Positions 13,777 through 20,819 are shown, counted from the stretch's first letter. The stretch is DNA of 24,013 nucleotides from DASQUP01 sp035641235 (GCA_035641235.1 DASQUP010000284.1:1-24013), one strand, 5' to 3'. Numbers and translations are program-made. Notes: generated by a model from the sequence alone, not told the origin.

Positions 13777-16415
13777 TAATCGAACCTGAGCCCAAAACTG
13801 GACGGAATCCCATCAAAGCTCTGCTGTCGTTCCTACGCGGGACGCGCGGCATGTGGCTCTTTGCCCTCGTCATGGTCGGAATCACCGCTGTGGCCTTTAT
13901 CGAGAGTGCGCACTCGTTCGAGCCCCCAGCCGTCTCGATCGGTGTTCCTTGGTGGTCTATCGCAGCGCTGTATTGCCTGGCCGGTCTGTTCGTCGTGCGT
14001 TTTCAGTACGTACGCGAGTCCGTTTCGTTTTCGTTGATTGAGGTTCCGCTTGTCCTGGGCCTTTTCTTCATTTCTCCCCACCAATTGCTCGCCGCCCAGA
14101 TCATCGGAACCCTCGTGGCGGTGGGTCTTTACTGGCGACAACCACCCCTGAAGCTCTTCTTCAATCTCGCCCGTTCGAGCCTCGAAGTTGCCATAGCGGT
14201 GCTGGTGTTCCACTCGGTGGTCGCATTCGGCGAACCGCTGGGTCCTGCAGGATGGGCGGCAGCCTTTCTCGCGGCCCTCTCGGCCGACCTCCTCTCGACA
14301 GTTACGTCCACCGTCGCCGTTGTGCTGACCGAGGGAAGACCCGACAAGCTCCCGCGGGTGTTTGGTGTGAGCGCGGCTACGACGTTCACAAACACATGCC
14401 TCGCCCTCGTTTCCGTGACTTTGTTCGCGGACCGCCCGTCGGCCGCGTGGCTGGCCGTTGTGCTGTGGTTCATGACCTTTATCGGATACCGAGCCTACGG
14501 ATCCGTTCGCCAGAACCACGAGAGCATGGAGCTGTTGTATGAGTCCTCGCGGGCGGGGTCGGCTCTTCACGTGGAGTCCGTACTCGTGCAGCTCTTGGCC
14601 CAGGCGCGTGAGATGTTCCGGTGCGAGATTGCAGAGATAACAATGCTTCCGCAGCACGAGGGGGAGCCGGCGCTCAGAACTGCCTTGGGCCCCGGAGGGT
14701 CAAAGGTGGTGTTGCAGCCGCTCGAGATCGATCCCTCGCGCGGTGCCTGGGGCCGGGTTATGGCTCAAGATGCAGCGCTGCTGCTCCCGCGCCCGATAAA
14801 GACGTCACGGCTCCGGACGTTCTTCATTCAGCCGAACATCACGGACGCCATGGTCGCCCCCCTCCGCGTCGACGGCCGCCAACTGGGCGCGATGCACGTT
14901 GCGAACCGGCTGGGTAACTTCGACACTTTCGACGAGGATGACCTCCGCTTGTTCGAGACGCTCATCAACCACACAAGCACGTCGCTCGAGAACGGGCGCC
15001 TCGTCGACCATCTGCGTCGTCAGGCTGCTCAGAACGAACACCTTGCACTTCACGATCGATTGACCGGTCTGCCCAACCGAGCTCTGTTCCAGGAGGCCGT
15101 GCGCCAGGCTGTGGGCGCGGCCAAACGCGAGATGAATTCGACGGCCGTAATGCTCATGGACCTCGATCGATTCAAAGAGGTCAACGACACACTCGGTCAT
15201 CATTTCGGAGACCTACTGCTGAAGGAGGTAGGCGAGCGCCTTAGGGCGTGCCTGCGCGAGAGCGACATGGTGTCGCGGCTCGGAGGCGACGAGTTTGCAA
15301 TCCTCTTGCCGGTTGTAGCGGACGCCGAGGCCGCCCTTGTGACCGCTCGAAAAGTGCTGGAGTCTCTTGAGGCGCCCGTCTCGCTCGAGGAGATCCAAGT
15401 CGAGATCAGGGCCAGCATCGGCATCGCGCTGTACCCACAAGACGGCGACGATCCCGAGTCGCTGCTCCAGCGTGCGGATGTTGCGATGTATCTCGCCAAG
15501 GATTCGCATACTGGGTGCGAGGTCTACTCAAACGAGAGGGATGGCTACAGCATCGACAGGCTCGGCCTTGTCTCGGAGCTGCGGCGCGCCATCGAGAACG
15601 AGGAGCTAACGCTCCTCTACCAGCCCAAGGCGGACCTCAGGACCGGACGGGTTGTCGGTTTCGAGGCGCTAATGCGATGGATGCATCCAACGCGCGGGTT
15701 CATCTCCCCGGATGACTTCGTACAGATTGCGGAACATGCCGGGCTTATTGGATCGCTGACTACGTTTGCCTTGAACTCGGCACTGCGCCACTGCGCGACG
15801 TGGACGCACGACGGGCTGGGGCTGCACGTGTCGGTCAACGTGTCGGCGCGAAGCCTTCTGGACGTCAAGTTCCCCGACGAGATCGCCCTGCTGCTCAATC
15901 GGTGGGACGTGGCACCAGAGCTGCTCCAACTCGAGATCAACGAAAGCAGCGTCATGGCCGACCCCGAGCGCGGACGCGAGATCCTCACGCGGCTCAGCGC
16001 CATGGGCGTCAGGCTGTCCATCGATGACTTCGGTCGGGGCAGTTCGTCGCTCTCGCACATCAAACGTCTGCCCGTTCACGAGATAAAGATCGACCGAAGC
16101 TTCATCATAGGTATGCAGCACGACGAGAACGATGCCGTCATCGTGCGCTCGATCGTCGACCTCGGCCACACCCTCGGGATGAGCGTCGTAGCGGTGGGTG
16201 TCGAGAGCCGGGAGATCCTCGATGCACTTGTATCGCTCGGCTGCGACGTGGCGCAGGGGTTCTACCTCGCACGTCCACTTCCTCCCGAGCGGCTGACGGA
16301 ATGGTCGGAGGGGTTTCAGCTGCTCCCCCCAACCGAAAGCACTTTAGAGGTTGCCTCTCCGGCCGAGGAGAACGGCAAGGTAGTGCCGCTGGCGCGCCGC
16401 TCCCACGACGCCTGA
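13773..16415 (+). CDS. Polytopic-membrane GAF-GGDEF-EAL protein with altered EAL site
   Basis: An 880-residue c-di-GMP protein. Residues about 25-250 contain some six to seven hydrophobic segments (MASE-like sensor), a GAF domain spans about 255-405, GGDEF about 425-590 and EAL about 610-850. GGDEF 504-508 is intact with an RESD I-site before it, so diguanylate cyclase activity is plausible. In the EAL domain, E631 (EAL), the Asn of SVNVS, the Glu of LEINES, the DDFG Asp pair and the Lys of KIDRSFI are kept. The usual AEGVE catalytic motif, however, reads AVGVE, with Val808 in place of Glu (codon GTG at 16194), and loop 6 reads DDFGRGSSS rather than DDFGTGYSS. Phosphodiesterase activity is therefore doubtful. 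The TTG start at 13773 is the longest sensible one. Confidence 0.92.
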   Translation: MIIEPEPKTGRNPIKALLSFLRGTRGMWLFALVMVGITAVAFIESAHSFEPPAVSIGVPWWSIAALYCLAGLFVVRFQYVRESVSFSLIEVPLVLGLFFISPHQLLAAQIIGTLVAVGLYWRQPPLKLFFNLARSSLEVAIAVLVFHSVVAFGEPLGPAGWAAAFLAALSADLLSTVTSTVAVVLTEGRPDKLPRVFGVSAATTFTNTCLALVSVTLFADRPSAAWLAVVLWFMTFIGYRAYGSVRQNHESMELLYESSRAGSALHVESVLVQLLAQAREMFRCEIAEITMLPQHEGEPALRTALGPGGSKVVLQPLEIDPSRGAWGRVMAQDAALLLPRPIKTSRLRTFFIQPNITDAMVAPLRVDGRQLGAMHVANRLGNFDTFDEDDLRLFETLINHTSTSLENGRLVDHLRRQAAQNEHLALHDRLTGLPNRALFQEAVRQAVGAAKREMNSTAVMLMDLDRFKEVNDTLGHHFGDLLLKEVGERLRACLRESDMVSRLGGDEFAILLPVVADAEAALVTARKVLESLEAPVSLEEIQVEIRASIGIALYPQDGDDPESLLQRADVAMYLAKDSHTGCEVYSNERDGYSIDRLGLVSELRRAIENEELTLLYQPKADLRTGRVVGFEALMRWMHPTRGFISPDDFVQIAEHAGLIGSLTTFALNSALRHCATWTHDGLGLHVSVNVSARSLLDVKFPDEIALLLNRWDVAPELLQLEINESSVMADPERGREILTRLSAMGVRLSIDDFGRGSSSLSHIKRLPVHEIKIDRSFIIGMQHDENDAVIVRSIVDLGHTLGMSVVAVGVESREILDALVSLGCDVAQGFYLARPLPPERLTEWSEGFQLLPPTESTLEVASPAEENGKVVPLARRSHDA

Positions 16416-16426
16416 TCCCCCCGATG

Positions 16427-16445
16427 GCGCCGGGCGCGCCGGCGC
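16427..16445. terminator. GC-rich hairpin between convergent genes
   Basis: GCGCCGG-GCGCG-CCGGCGC is a perfect 7-bp stem with a 5-nt loop in the 37-bp gap between the GGDEF-EAL stop and the arsM stop. No T-run follows on either strand. It contains one of the GGCGCGCC octamers. Confidence 0.45.
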
Positions 16446-16452
16446 ACCGCCC

Positions 16453-17232
16453 TCAGCCCGCCGGCTTCGTTGCCTTCACTATCGTCGAGAACATTCCGTC
16501 CGCAACGTCGTGTGACTTCGTCAGTTGCACATCGGTGAATCCAGCCTCGGTGAGGCCCCTTTCGTACTCCCCGAAAGAGACTGCGCCTGCGATGCAACCC
16601 ACGTAACTTCCGCGTTCGGCGCGGTCCTCGGCCGAGAGTTCGTCGGATGCCACGATGTCAGAGATACCGATCCGGCCGCCGGGCTTCAGGACTCTGTGCA
16701 TCTCTCGGAACACCGCCGGCTTGTCGAGCGACAGGTTGATGACGCAGTTGCTGATGATGACGTCTATGGTCCCTTGGGGGAGAGGGATGTCCTCGATATA
16801 GCCCTTGAGGAACTCGACGTTCTCCGCTCCCGCTTTCCGTTTGTTCTCAAGGGCCAGCGCGAGCATCTCCTCCGTCATGTCGAGCCCGTAGACCTTGCCA
16901 GTTGGTCCGACTCGGCTCGCCGACAGAAGAACGTCGATCCCGCCCCCGGAGCCGAGGTCGAGGACCGTCTGTCCTTCGGTCAGCTCCGCCACTGCGGTCG
17001 GATTGCCGCAACCGAGGCTCGCCAGAAGGGCGGTCTCCGGTAGGCCCTTCGTCTCGATCGAGCTGTAAAGGCCGGCGGAGATCTCGACGGTGCTTGTGGG
17101 CCCGCAGCACGATCCTGGTGCTTCGGCGCTCGACCCGCAGCAGCCCGGGTCGACGGCCTGCTCCTTGTGCTCCGCGACCCGGCGCGCCGCCGCGGCGTAG
17201 CCGTCCCGGACGTCCTCTCGTGTCTCGCTCAT
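16453..17232 (-). CDS. arsM: Arsenite S-adenosylmethionine methyltransferase
   Basis: A 259-residue class I methyltransferase that methylates trivalent arsenic using SAM. SAM motif I is LDLGSGGGID (91-100). The three conserved As(III)-binding cysteines of ArsM are present: C75 (SLGCGNP), C163 (SNCVINL) and C213 (VGCIAGA). Two additional Cys-Cys pairs (31-32 and 42-43) lie in the N-terminal part. The start overlaps the arsR stop as ATGA (17229-17232), so it is translationally coupled. It is the last gene of the mini-protein-arsR-arsM operon and presumably induced by As(III) through ArsR. Products (MMA, DMA or volatile forms) cannot be predicted. Confidence 0.95.
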   Translation of the reverse strand: MSETREDVRDGYAAAARRVAEHKEQAVDPGCCGSSAEAPGSCCGPTSTVEISAGLYSSIETKGLPETALLASLGCGNPTAVAELTEGQTVLDLGSGGGIDVLLSASRVGPTGKVYGLDMTEEMLALALENKRKAGAENVEFLKGYIEDIPLPQGTIDVIISNCVINLSLDKPAVFREMHRVLKPGGRIGISDIVASDELSAEDRAERGSYVGCIAGAVSFGEYERGLTEAGFTDVQLTKSHDVADGMFSTIVKATKPAG

Positions 17233-17591
17233 GCCACTGCCTCCTTGAGGTCGAAGATGCTGCGGAGCCGCCCAATTACTTCACGGTTGATGGAGTAGTA
17301 GGCCCACGTCCCGCGCTGCTCCCGGTGAAGCAATCCCGCGGCGACAAGCTTTTTGAGATGGAAGCTCGTCGTGGGCTGCGAGAGACCGATTTGATCCGTA
17401 ATGTCGCAGACGCACACCGGCGCTTCGCTATTGGCGAGCTGGTTGAAGATCCGGACCCGATGGGGGTCCGAGAGGGCCTTAAAGACCGTGGCCGTTGTGG
17501 TGGCATCGGCTTCGGACATCGCCGGCTGCCCGAGGGGGGCACAACATTCGGCTGCCTGGAGGACCGGGAGTTCGGAGGTCTGGGGAGCCAT
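17229..17591 (-). CDS. arsR: ArsR-family As(III)-responsive repressor
   Basis: A 120-residue ArsR/SmtB winged-helix repressor. The DNA-recognition helix lies in the segment IGLSQPTTSFHLKKL (about 68-82) and a beta-wing in REQRGTWAYYSI. Candidate As(III) ligands are C16-C17 near the N-terminus and C60/C62 (CVCD). This combination resembles the Corynebacterium glutamicum ArsR type (a Cys pair plus one distal Cys), with the CVC motif also recalling E. coli ArsR. ATG 17591 is chosen because it overlaps the stop of the upstream 51-codon ORF as TAATG. ATG 17615 in the same frame is an alternative that would add two more cysteines. It likely binds the operators at 17760-17813. Confidence 0.93.
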   Translation of the reverse strand: MAPQTSELPVLQAAECCAPLGQPAMSEADATTTATVFKALSDPHRVRIFNQLANSEAPVCVCDITDQIGLSQPTTSFHLKKLVAAGLLHREQRGTWAYYSINREVIGRLRSIFDLKEAVA

Positions 17592-17746
17592 TACACAAGC
17601 CTCGCAGGGGACCATTTTGTAGCCCTCACCACGTCTCTGCGCCTCACCGCTTCGGAGCGGCACCTCGAATCGCACGCCGATCCGCAGGAGTCGCAATAGC
17701 CGACGGCCCGATCCCGGCGCCGGGCGAGGCCGAGGAGTTTCTTCAT
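17591..17746 (-). CDS. 51-residue Cys-rich mini-protein heading the ars operon
   Basis: A short ORF that starts at ATG 17746 with AAGGGA about 6-7 nt upstream and ends in TAA at 17593-17591, overlapping the arsR start as TAATG. The product is basic and has four cysteines at 18, 21, 25 and 29 (C-x2-C-x3-C-x3-C), which look like a metal- or thiolate-binding knuckle. It is the first translated gene behind the ArsR-type operators, so it should be induced with arsR and arsM. I recall similar small Cys-rich actinobacterial proteins but cannot name a family. A role as an As(III) or metal carrier or buffer is inference; a translated leader for arsR is the alternative. Confidence 0.65.
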   Translation of the reverse strand: MKKLLGLARRRDRAVGYCDSCGSACDSRCRSEAVRRRDVVRATKWSPARLV

Positions 17747-17759
17747 GGTGCGTCCCTTC

Positions 17760-17813
17760 ATCGATGATTGTCGATGCAAGGCAGCTTGGCGCATATATCG
17801 ATGATTGTCAATG
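17760..17813 (-). promoter_or_regulatory. Two ArsR-type operators and promoter of the ars operon
   Basis: ATCGATGATTGTCGATG (17760-17776) recurs as ATCGATGATTGTCAATG (17797-17813) with one difference. The first is a perfect ATCGA-N6-TCGAT inverted repeat, the arrangement used by ArsR/SmtB proteins; the second is a near-palindrome. On the minus strand the distal copy contains TTGACA (17806-17811), a consensus -35. The proximal copy lies just upstream of the mini-protein Shine-Dalgarno. A clear -10 is not identified. Confidence 0.7.
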
Positions 17814-17819
17814 TCTGGG

Positions 17820-17942
17820 CGAAATGGCACCTGACCCCTGAGGGGTGGGGCTCGAATGCCATCTCGGCGCGAGCCGGCTCCGCGACCAAGTCGAAATGGC
17901 ACCTGACCCCCGAGGGGTGGGGCTCGAATGCCATCTCGGCGC
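17820..17942. repeat. Two 51-bp REP-like palindromic repeats
   Basis: Copies at 17820-17870 and 17892-17942 differ at one base (T17839 versus C17911) and are separated by 21 bp. Each has outer arms ATGGCA/TGCCAT and an inner ACCCC/GGGGT stem. The core TGGCACCTGACCCC resembles the GGGGTCAGGT-type ends of repetitive elements linked to REP-associated (Y1) transposases in other genomes; that link is from memory, not a search. No transposase is present in the window. They lie between the divergent ars and GH1-LacI promoters. Confidence 0.7.
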
Positions 17943-17984
17943 CGAAGCAGATCTAGTCCGGGTGAAGAAAGTCGCCGTGCTCCG

Positions 17985-18033
17985 TTGACACTGCTGAGAG
18001 CGCTCTCATAGAGTAGTTCTGAGAGCGCTCTCA
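17985..18033 (+). promoter_or_regulatory. Promoter with twin LacI-type operators for the GH1-LacI gene
   Basis: The perfect 14-bp palindrome TGAGAGCGCTCTCA occurs at 17995-18008 and 18020-18033, 25 bp apart. A consensus -35 TTGACA (17985-17990) and a -10 TAGAGT (18009-18014) are 18 bp apart, so the first operator fills the spacer and the second covers the predicted start of transcription near 18021. The palindrome has the central CpG of LacI-family operators and differs from the CelR/CebR site TGGGAGCGCTCCCA by one base per half-site. It precedes a gene that itself encodes a LacI domain. Confidence 0.85.
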
Positions 18034-18309
18034 TGAGCCGGGAGATCCGCACAAGCAGATCCCCACACTCCCGGCCCGTGGGTGCCTTGCAGACCGGATT
18101 GAGCAAAGTCTGCCCCCGACTGGCGAGCAGGGACGAACGACCTGACACCGCCTGAGATTCGTCTCTGCTCGCCGGCCCCCTCACTCGTCGGGCCGGCGGC
18201 GCGGCGGGGACGCGTCTGAGGTTGGTGTTGTGGATGAAAGTGTTGCCGCCTGCCATCATCCCGGCAGGACTTCTCTAGTGACGTCGACGAAGGGAAAGCC
18301 GGCACCAGC
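18034..18309 (+). promoter_or_regulatory. Long hairpin-rich 5' leader of the GH1-LacI gene
   Basis: About 276 nt without a convincing gene separates the second operator from the start codon. Five hairpins are visible in series: GCCGGGAG/CTCCCGGC (18037-18075), GCAGAC/GTCTGC (18089-18113), a 16-bp stem with one G-U pair (18122-18137 with 18158-18173), GCCGGCCC/GGGCCGGC (18171-18197, sharing its first three bases with the end of the preceding stem), and CCTGCC/GGCAGG (18249-18268). No known riboswitch is recognised. Function, if any, is unknown. Confidence 0.5.
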
Positions 18310-20757
18310 GTGAGAACTGCGTCCGACCTCGCCACCGCTCGCGCGGATCGAGCCTTTCCCCCGGGCTTTGTTTGGGGTGCAGCCACCTCCGCCTATCAGA
18401 TCGAGGGCGCAGTCGAGGAAGACGGACGCGGCTCATCGATTTGGGACTCCTTCACGCGAGTGCCCGGAGCCGTACTGAACGGCGACACCGGGGATGTGGC
18501 GACCGACCACTACCACCTCTATCAGCGCGACGTCGCGTTGATGAGAGACATTGGGGTCAACGCCTACAGGTTTTCGATCTCGTGGCCGCGGGTTCAGCCT
18601 GGCGGCAGTGGCGCGCCGAATCAAAAGGGACTCGATTTCTACCGTCGGTTGGCCGACGAACTGCTCGACAACGGAATCACTCCTTTTGCCACGCTGTATC
18701 ACTGGGACCTCCCTCAGGAGCTGGAAGATCTCGGCGGATGGCCTAACCGGGAGACCGCGGATCGGTTCGCCGAATACGCGCTGTTGGTCGGAGAGGCGTT
18801 GTCGGATCGGGTTCCGAACTGGTCGACACTCAACGAGCCGTGGTGTTCGGCGTTCCTCGGCTACGCGTCAGGCATCCACGCGCCGGGTCGAACCGACGAA
18901 GCCGCATCGATCAGGGCGGTCCACAACCTCCTGTTGGGGCACGGGCGCGCCGTGGAGGCGCTTCACTCCGCAGTCTCGGGAGCGTCAATCGGCATAACCC
19001 TGAACCTTGCTCCGATATCACCGGCGACGGAGTCCGATGAGGACGTCGACGCGGCTCGGCTGATCGACGGCCTGATGAATCGGTTGTTCCTGGAACCCCT
19101 CCTTGTCGGGTCCTATCCCGAGGACATGCTCGAGCACTTCTCGACCATCTGCGACATGTCCTTCGTGACCGAAGAGGATTTGCGGACAATTGCTGTTCCG
19201 ATCGACGCACTCGGCGTCAACTACTACCACGGGCACACCGTGGGACACGGTCCGCCCGCGGCGGGACCGACTCAATGGCCCGGCGCGCCGCACGTCCAAT
19301 TCCTTGAACCCAGCGGGCCGACCACAGCGATGGACTGGCCCATACAGGCCCAGGGTCTAGTTGAGTTGTTGCGCCGTCTGGACAGCGACTATCCGCGTGT
19401 ACCCATGTACATCACGGAGAACGGAGCAGCCTTTCACGACTATGTCCGCCCCGACGGGAGCGTCAACGATCCCGATCGCGTGCGTTTCCTGAACGACCAC
19501 ATCCATGCCGTGAACGAAGCGATATCGCACGGAGCCGAGGTGCGCGGCTATTTCGTCTGGTCCCTGCTCGACAACTTCGAATGGACCTGGGGTTACTCCA
19601 AGCGCTTTGGCATCGTGCACGTTGATTTCCCAACGCAGACGAGAACGGTGAAGGCGAGCGCCCTTTGGTACCGCGATTTCATCAAACGTCACCGAAGTTC
19701 AATTGCGCGGCGCCCCGCCGGCAGGGAACTGGCCCGAGGCAACGGCAACCGAAATCAGCCCACACTCGAGAAAGTCGCCGAACTGGCAGGCGTCTCACGC
19801 GCCACCGCTTCACGAGTCGTCAACTCGAGTCCGGGGGTGAGCGAACGGGCGCGCGTGTCCGTTGAGAAGGCCATCAAACAGCTGGGCTACATCCCGAATC
19901 GGGCGGCGCGCAGTTTGGTTACCCGCAGGAGTGACGCGGTCGCGCTGGTAGTTCCCGCTACCCCGGCGCGCTTCTTTGCCGATCCGTTCTTCGCCGGGAT
20001 CGTCCGGGGTGTAAGCCAGATCCTTTCCGATAGTCCGTTCCAGTTGGTGTTGTCGATCCCGCAGAGTGCCGAACAAAACGAGCGTTTCGAGCAGTACGTG
20101 CTCAACGGTCACACCGATGGTGTGATCGTTGTGAGCTTCCCCCTCGACAATCCGTTGGTCGAGAAGCTGGTTTCCGCTCCGGTGCCTGCGGTGCTGTGTG
20201 GACGCCCGGACGGAGGGCTCGACGTGAGTTATGTGGACGCCGACAACTGCGGCGGCGCCCAGTCGGCAGTCGATTTCCTCATCGGATCGGGTCGGCGGCG
20301 CGTCGCCACCATCACAGGGCCGCAGGACACAACGCCGGGACTCGATCGCTGCGAGGGATATCGGAACGCCCTAACCGAGGCGGGGATCGAACTCGACGAG
20401 TCGTTGGAAGCCGAGGGGGACTTCTCCCAGTCGAGCGGCCAGCGGGCCATGACGGAACTGCTGGCCCGTCATCCCGACGTCGATGCGGTGTTCGCGGCGT
20501 CGGACCTGATGGCGGCCGGCGCTCTGCGGGCGCTGCTCGACTCCGGGCGGCATGTGCCCGACGACGTCGCCGTCATCGGATTCGACGATTCTCAGGCGGC
20601 CGTGCTCGCCAGTCCCAAACTCACGACCGTTCGCCAGCCGATCGAGGCGATGGGCAGGGAACTTGCAAGCATGTTGGTGAATCAGATCACGTCCGGCGAG
20701 GCCGAGCCGAAGAACGTTGTGCTGGACACAAAACTGATCCTGCGCGAATCAACCTAG
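18310..20757 (+). CDS. Fusion of GH1 beta-glucosidase and LacI-family repressor
   Basis: One uninterrupted 815-codon frame. Residues about 15-460 are a full-length family GH1 glycosidase: FPPGFVWGAATSAYQIEG at the N-terminus, acid/base E176 in TLNEP, nucleophile E370 in ITENG, and the closing SLLDNFEWTWGY sugar-site motif. There is no signal peptide, so it is cytoplasmic. A basic linker (about 462-483) leads into a full-length LacI repressor: HTH from P484 (TLEKVAELAGVSRATASRVVN), a hinge helix with NRAARSL, and a complete sugar-binding domain ending near VLDTKLILREST. No ATG, GTG or TTG occurs in frame near the junction, so a separate lacI start is not available. GTG 18310 is the first start after the upstream stop; AAGGGA lies rather far (about 14 nt) upstream. 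Substrate and inducer are probably beta-glucosides such as cellobiose (inference). Confidence 0.93.
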   Translation: MRTASDLATARADRAFPPGFVWGAATSAYQIEGAVEEDGRGSSIWDSFTRVPGAVLNGDTGDVATDHYHLYQRDVALMRDIGVNAYRFSISWPRVQPGGSGAPNQKGLDFYRRLADELLDNGITPFATLYHWDLPQELEDLGGWPNRETADRFAEYALLVGEALSDRVPNWSTLNEPWCSAFLGYASGIHAPGRTDEAASIRAVHNLLLGHGRAVEALHSAVSGASIGITLNLAPISPATESDEDVDAARLIDGLMNRLFLEPLLVGSYPEDMLEHFSTICDMSFVTEEDLRTIAVPIDALGVNYYHGHTVGHGPPAAGPTQWPGAPHVQFLEPSGPTTAMDWPIQAQGLVELLRRLDSDYPRVPMYITENGAAFHDYVRPDGSVNDPDRVRFLNDHIHAVNEAISHGAEVRGYFVWSLLDNFEWTWGYSKRFGIVHVDFPTQTRTVKASALWYRDFIKRHRSSIARRPAGRELARGNGNRNQPTLEKVAELAGVSRATASRVVNSSPGVSERARVSVEKAIKQLGYIPNRAARSLVTRRSDAVALVVPATPARFFADPFFAGIVRGVSQILSDSPFQLVLSIPQSAEQNERFEQYVLNGHTDGVIVVSFPLDNPLVEKLVSAPVPAVLCGRPDGGLDVSYVDADNCGGAQSAVDFLIGSGRRRVATITGPQDTTPGLDRCEGYRNALTEAGIELDESLEAEGDFSQSSGQRAMTELLARHPDVDAVFAASDLMAAGALRALLDSGRHVPDDVAVIGFDDSQAAVLASPKLTTVRQPIEAMGRELASMLVNQITSGEAEPKNVVLDTKLILREST

Positions 20758-20765
20758 CCCCCACT

Positions 20766-20817
20766 CGAACTGTTCGCGCTCATTCATCGGATTCGATAGC
20801 TCAGCGCGAACAGTTCG
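20766..20817. terminator. Palindromic terminator between convergent GH1-LacI and DUF427 genes
   Basis: CGAACTGTTCGCGCT (20766-20780) is perfectly complementary to 20803-20817, a 15-bp stem around a 22-nt loop. CCCCC (20758-20762) and GGGGG (20829-20833) could extend it outward. It lies 9 nt after the fusion gene stop and 2 nt before the stop codon of the minus-strand gene. Without a T-run its strength is uncertain, but symmetry suggests it serves both genes. Confidence 0.65.
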
Positions 20818-20819
20818 GA

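Larger units (their letters stand above)
700..19289. repeat. Dispersed palindromic octamer GGCGCGCC
   Basis: By eye the octamer starts at 700, 1261, 1654, 2224, 3949, 4909, 5233, 5256, 5340, 6115, 6987, 10741, 11027, 11383, 12018, 15583, 16391, 16433, 17181, 18610, 18944 and 19282, which is 22 copies. Composition alone (about 64% GC assumed) predicts roughly two to three. Copies occur in different reading frames, on genes of both strands and in gaps (6115, 11383, 16433), so codon choice alone does not explain them easily. Confidence 0.6.

Noticed and set aside
17820..17942. CRISPR array
   Set aside because: Only two repeat copies, a 51-bp unit and a 21-bp spacer, no cas genes, and strong internal palindromes more like REP elements.
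17591..18259. 222-codon minus-strand frame running through the repeats
   Set aside because: It is open only because of high GC and the duplicated 51-bp unit (giving a repeated peptide). Only its last 51 codons have a good ribosome-binding site and operon overlap.
19729..20757. Separate lacI gene starting inside the fusion frame
   Set aside because: No ATG, GTG or TTG in frame precedes the HTH near the junction. The only near-start codon is CTG 19729, with an AGGGA only 1 nt away, which is poorly spaced.
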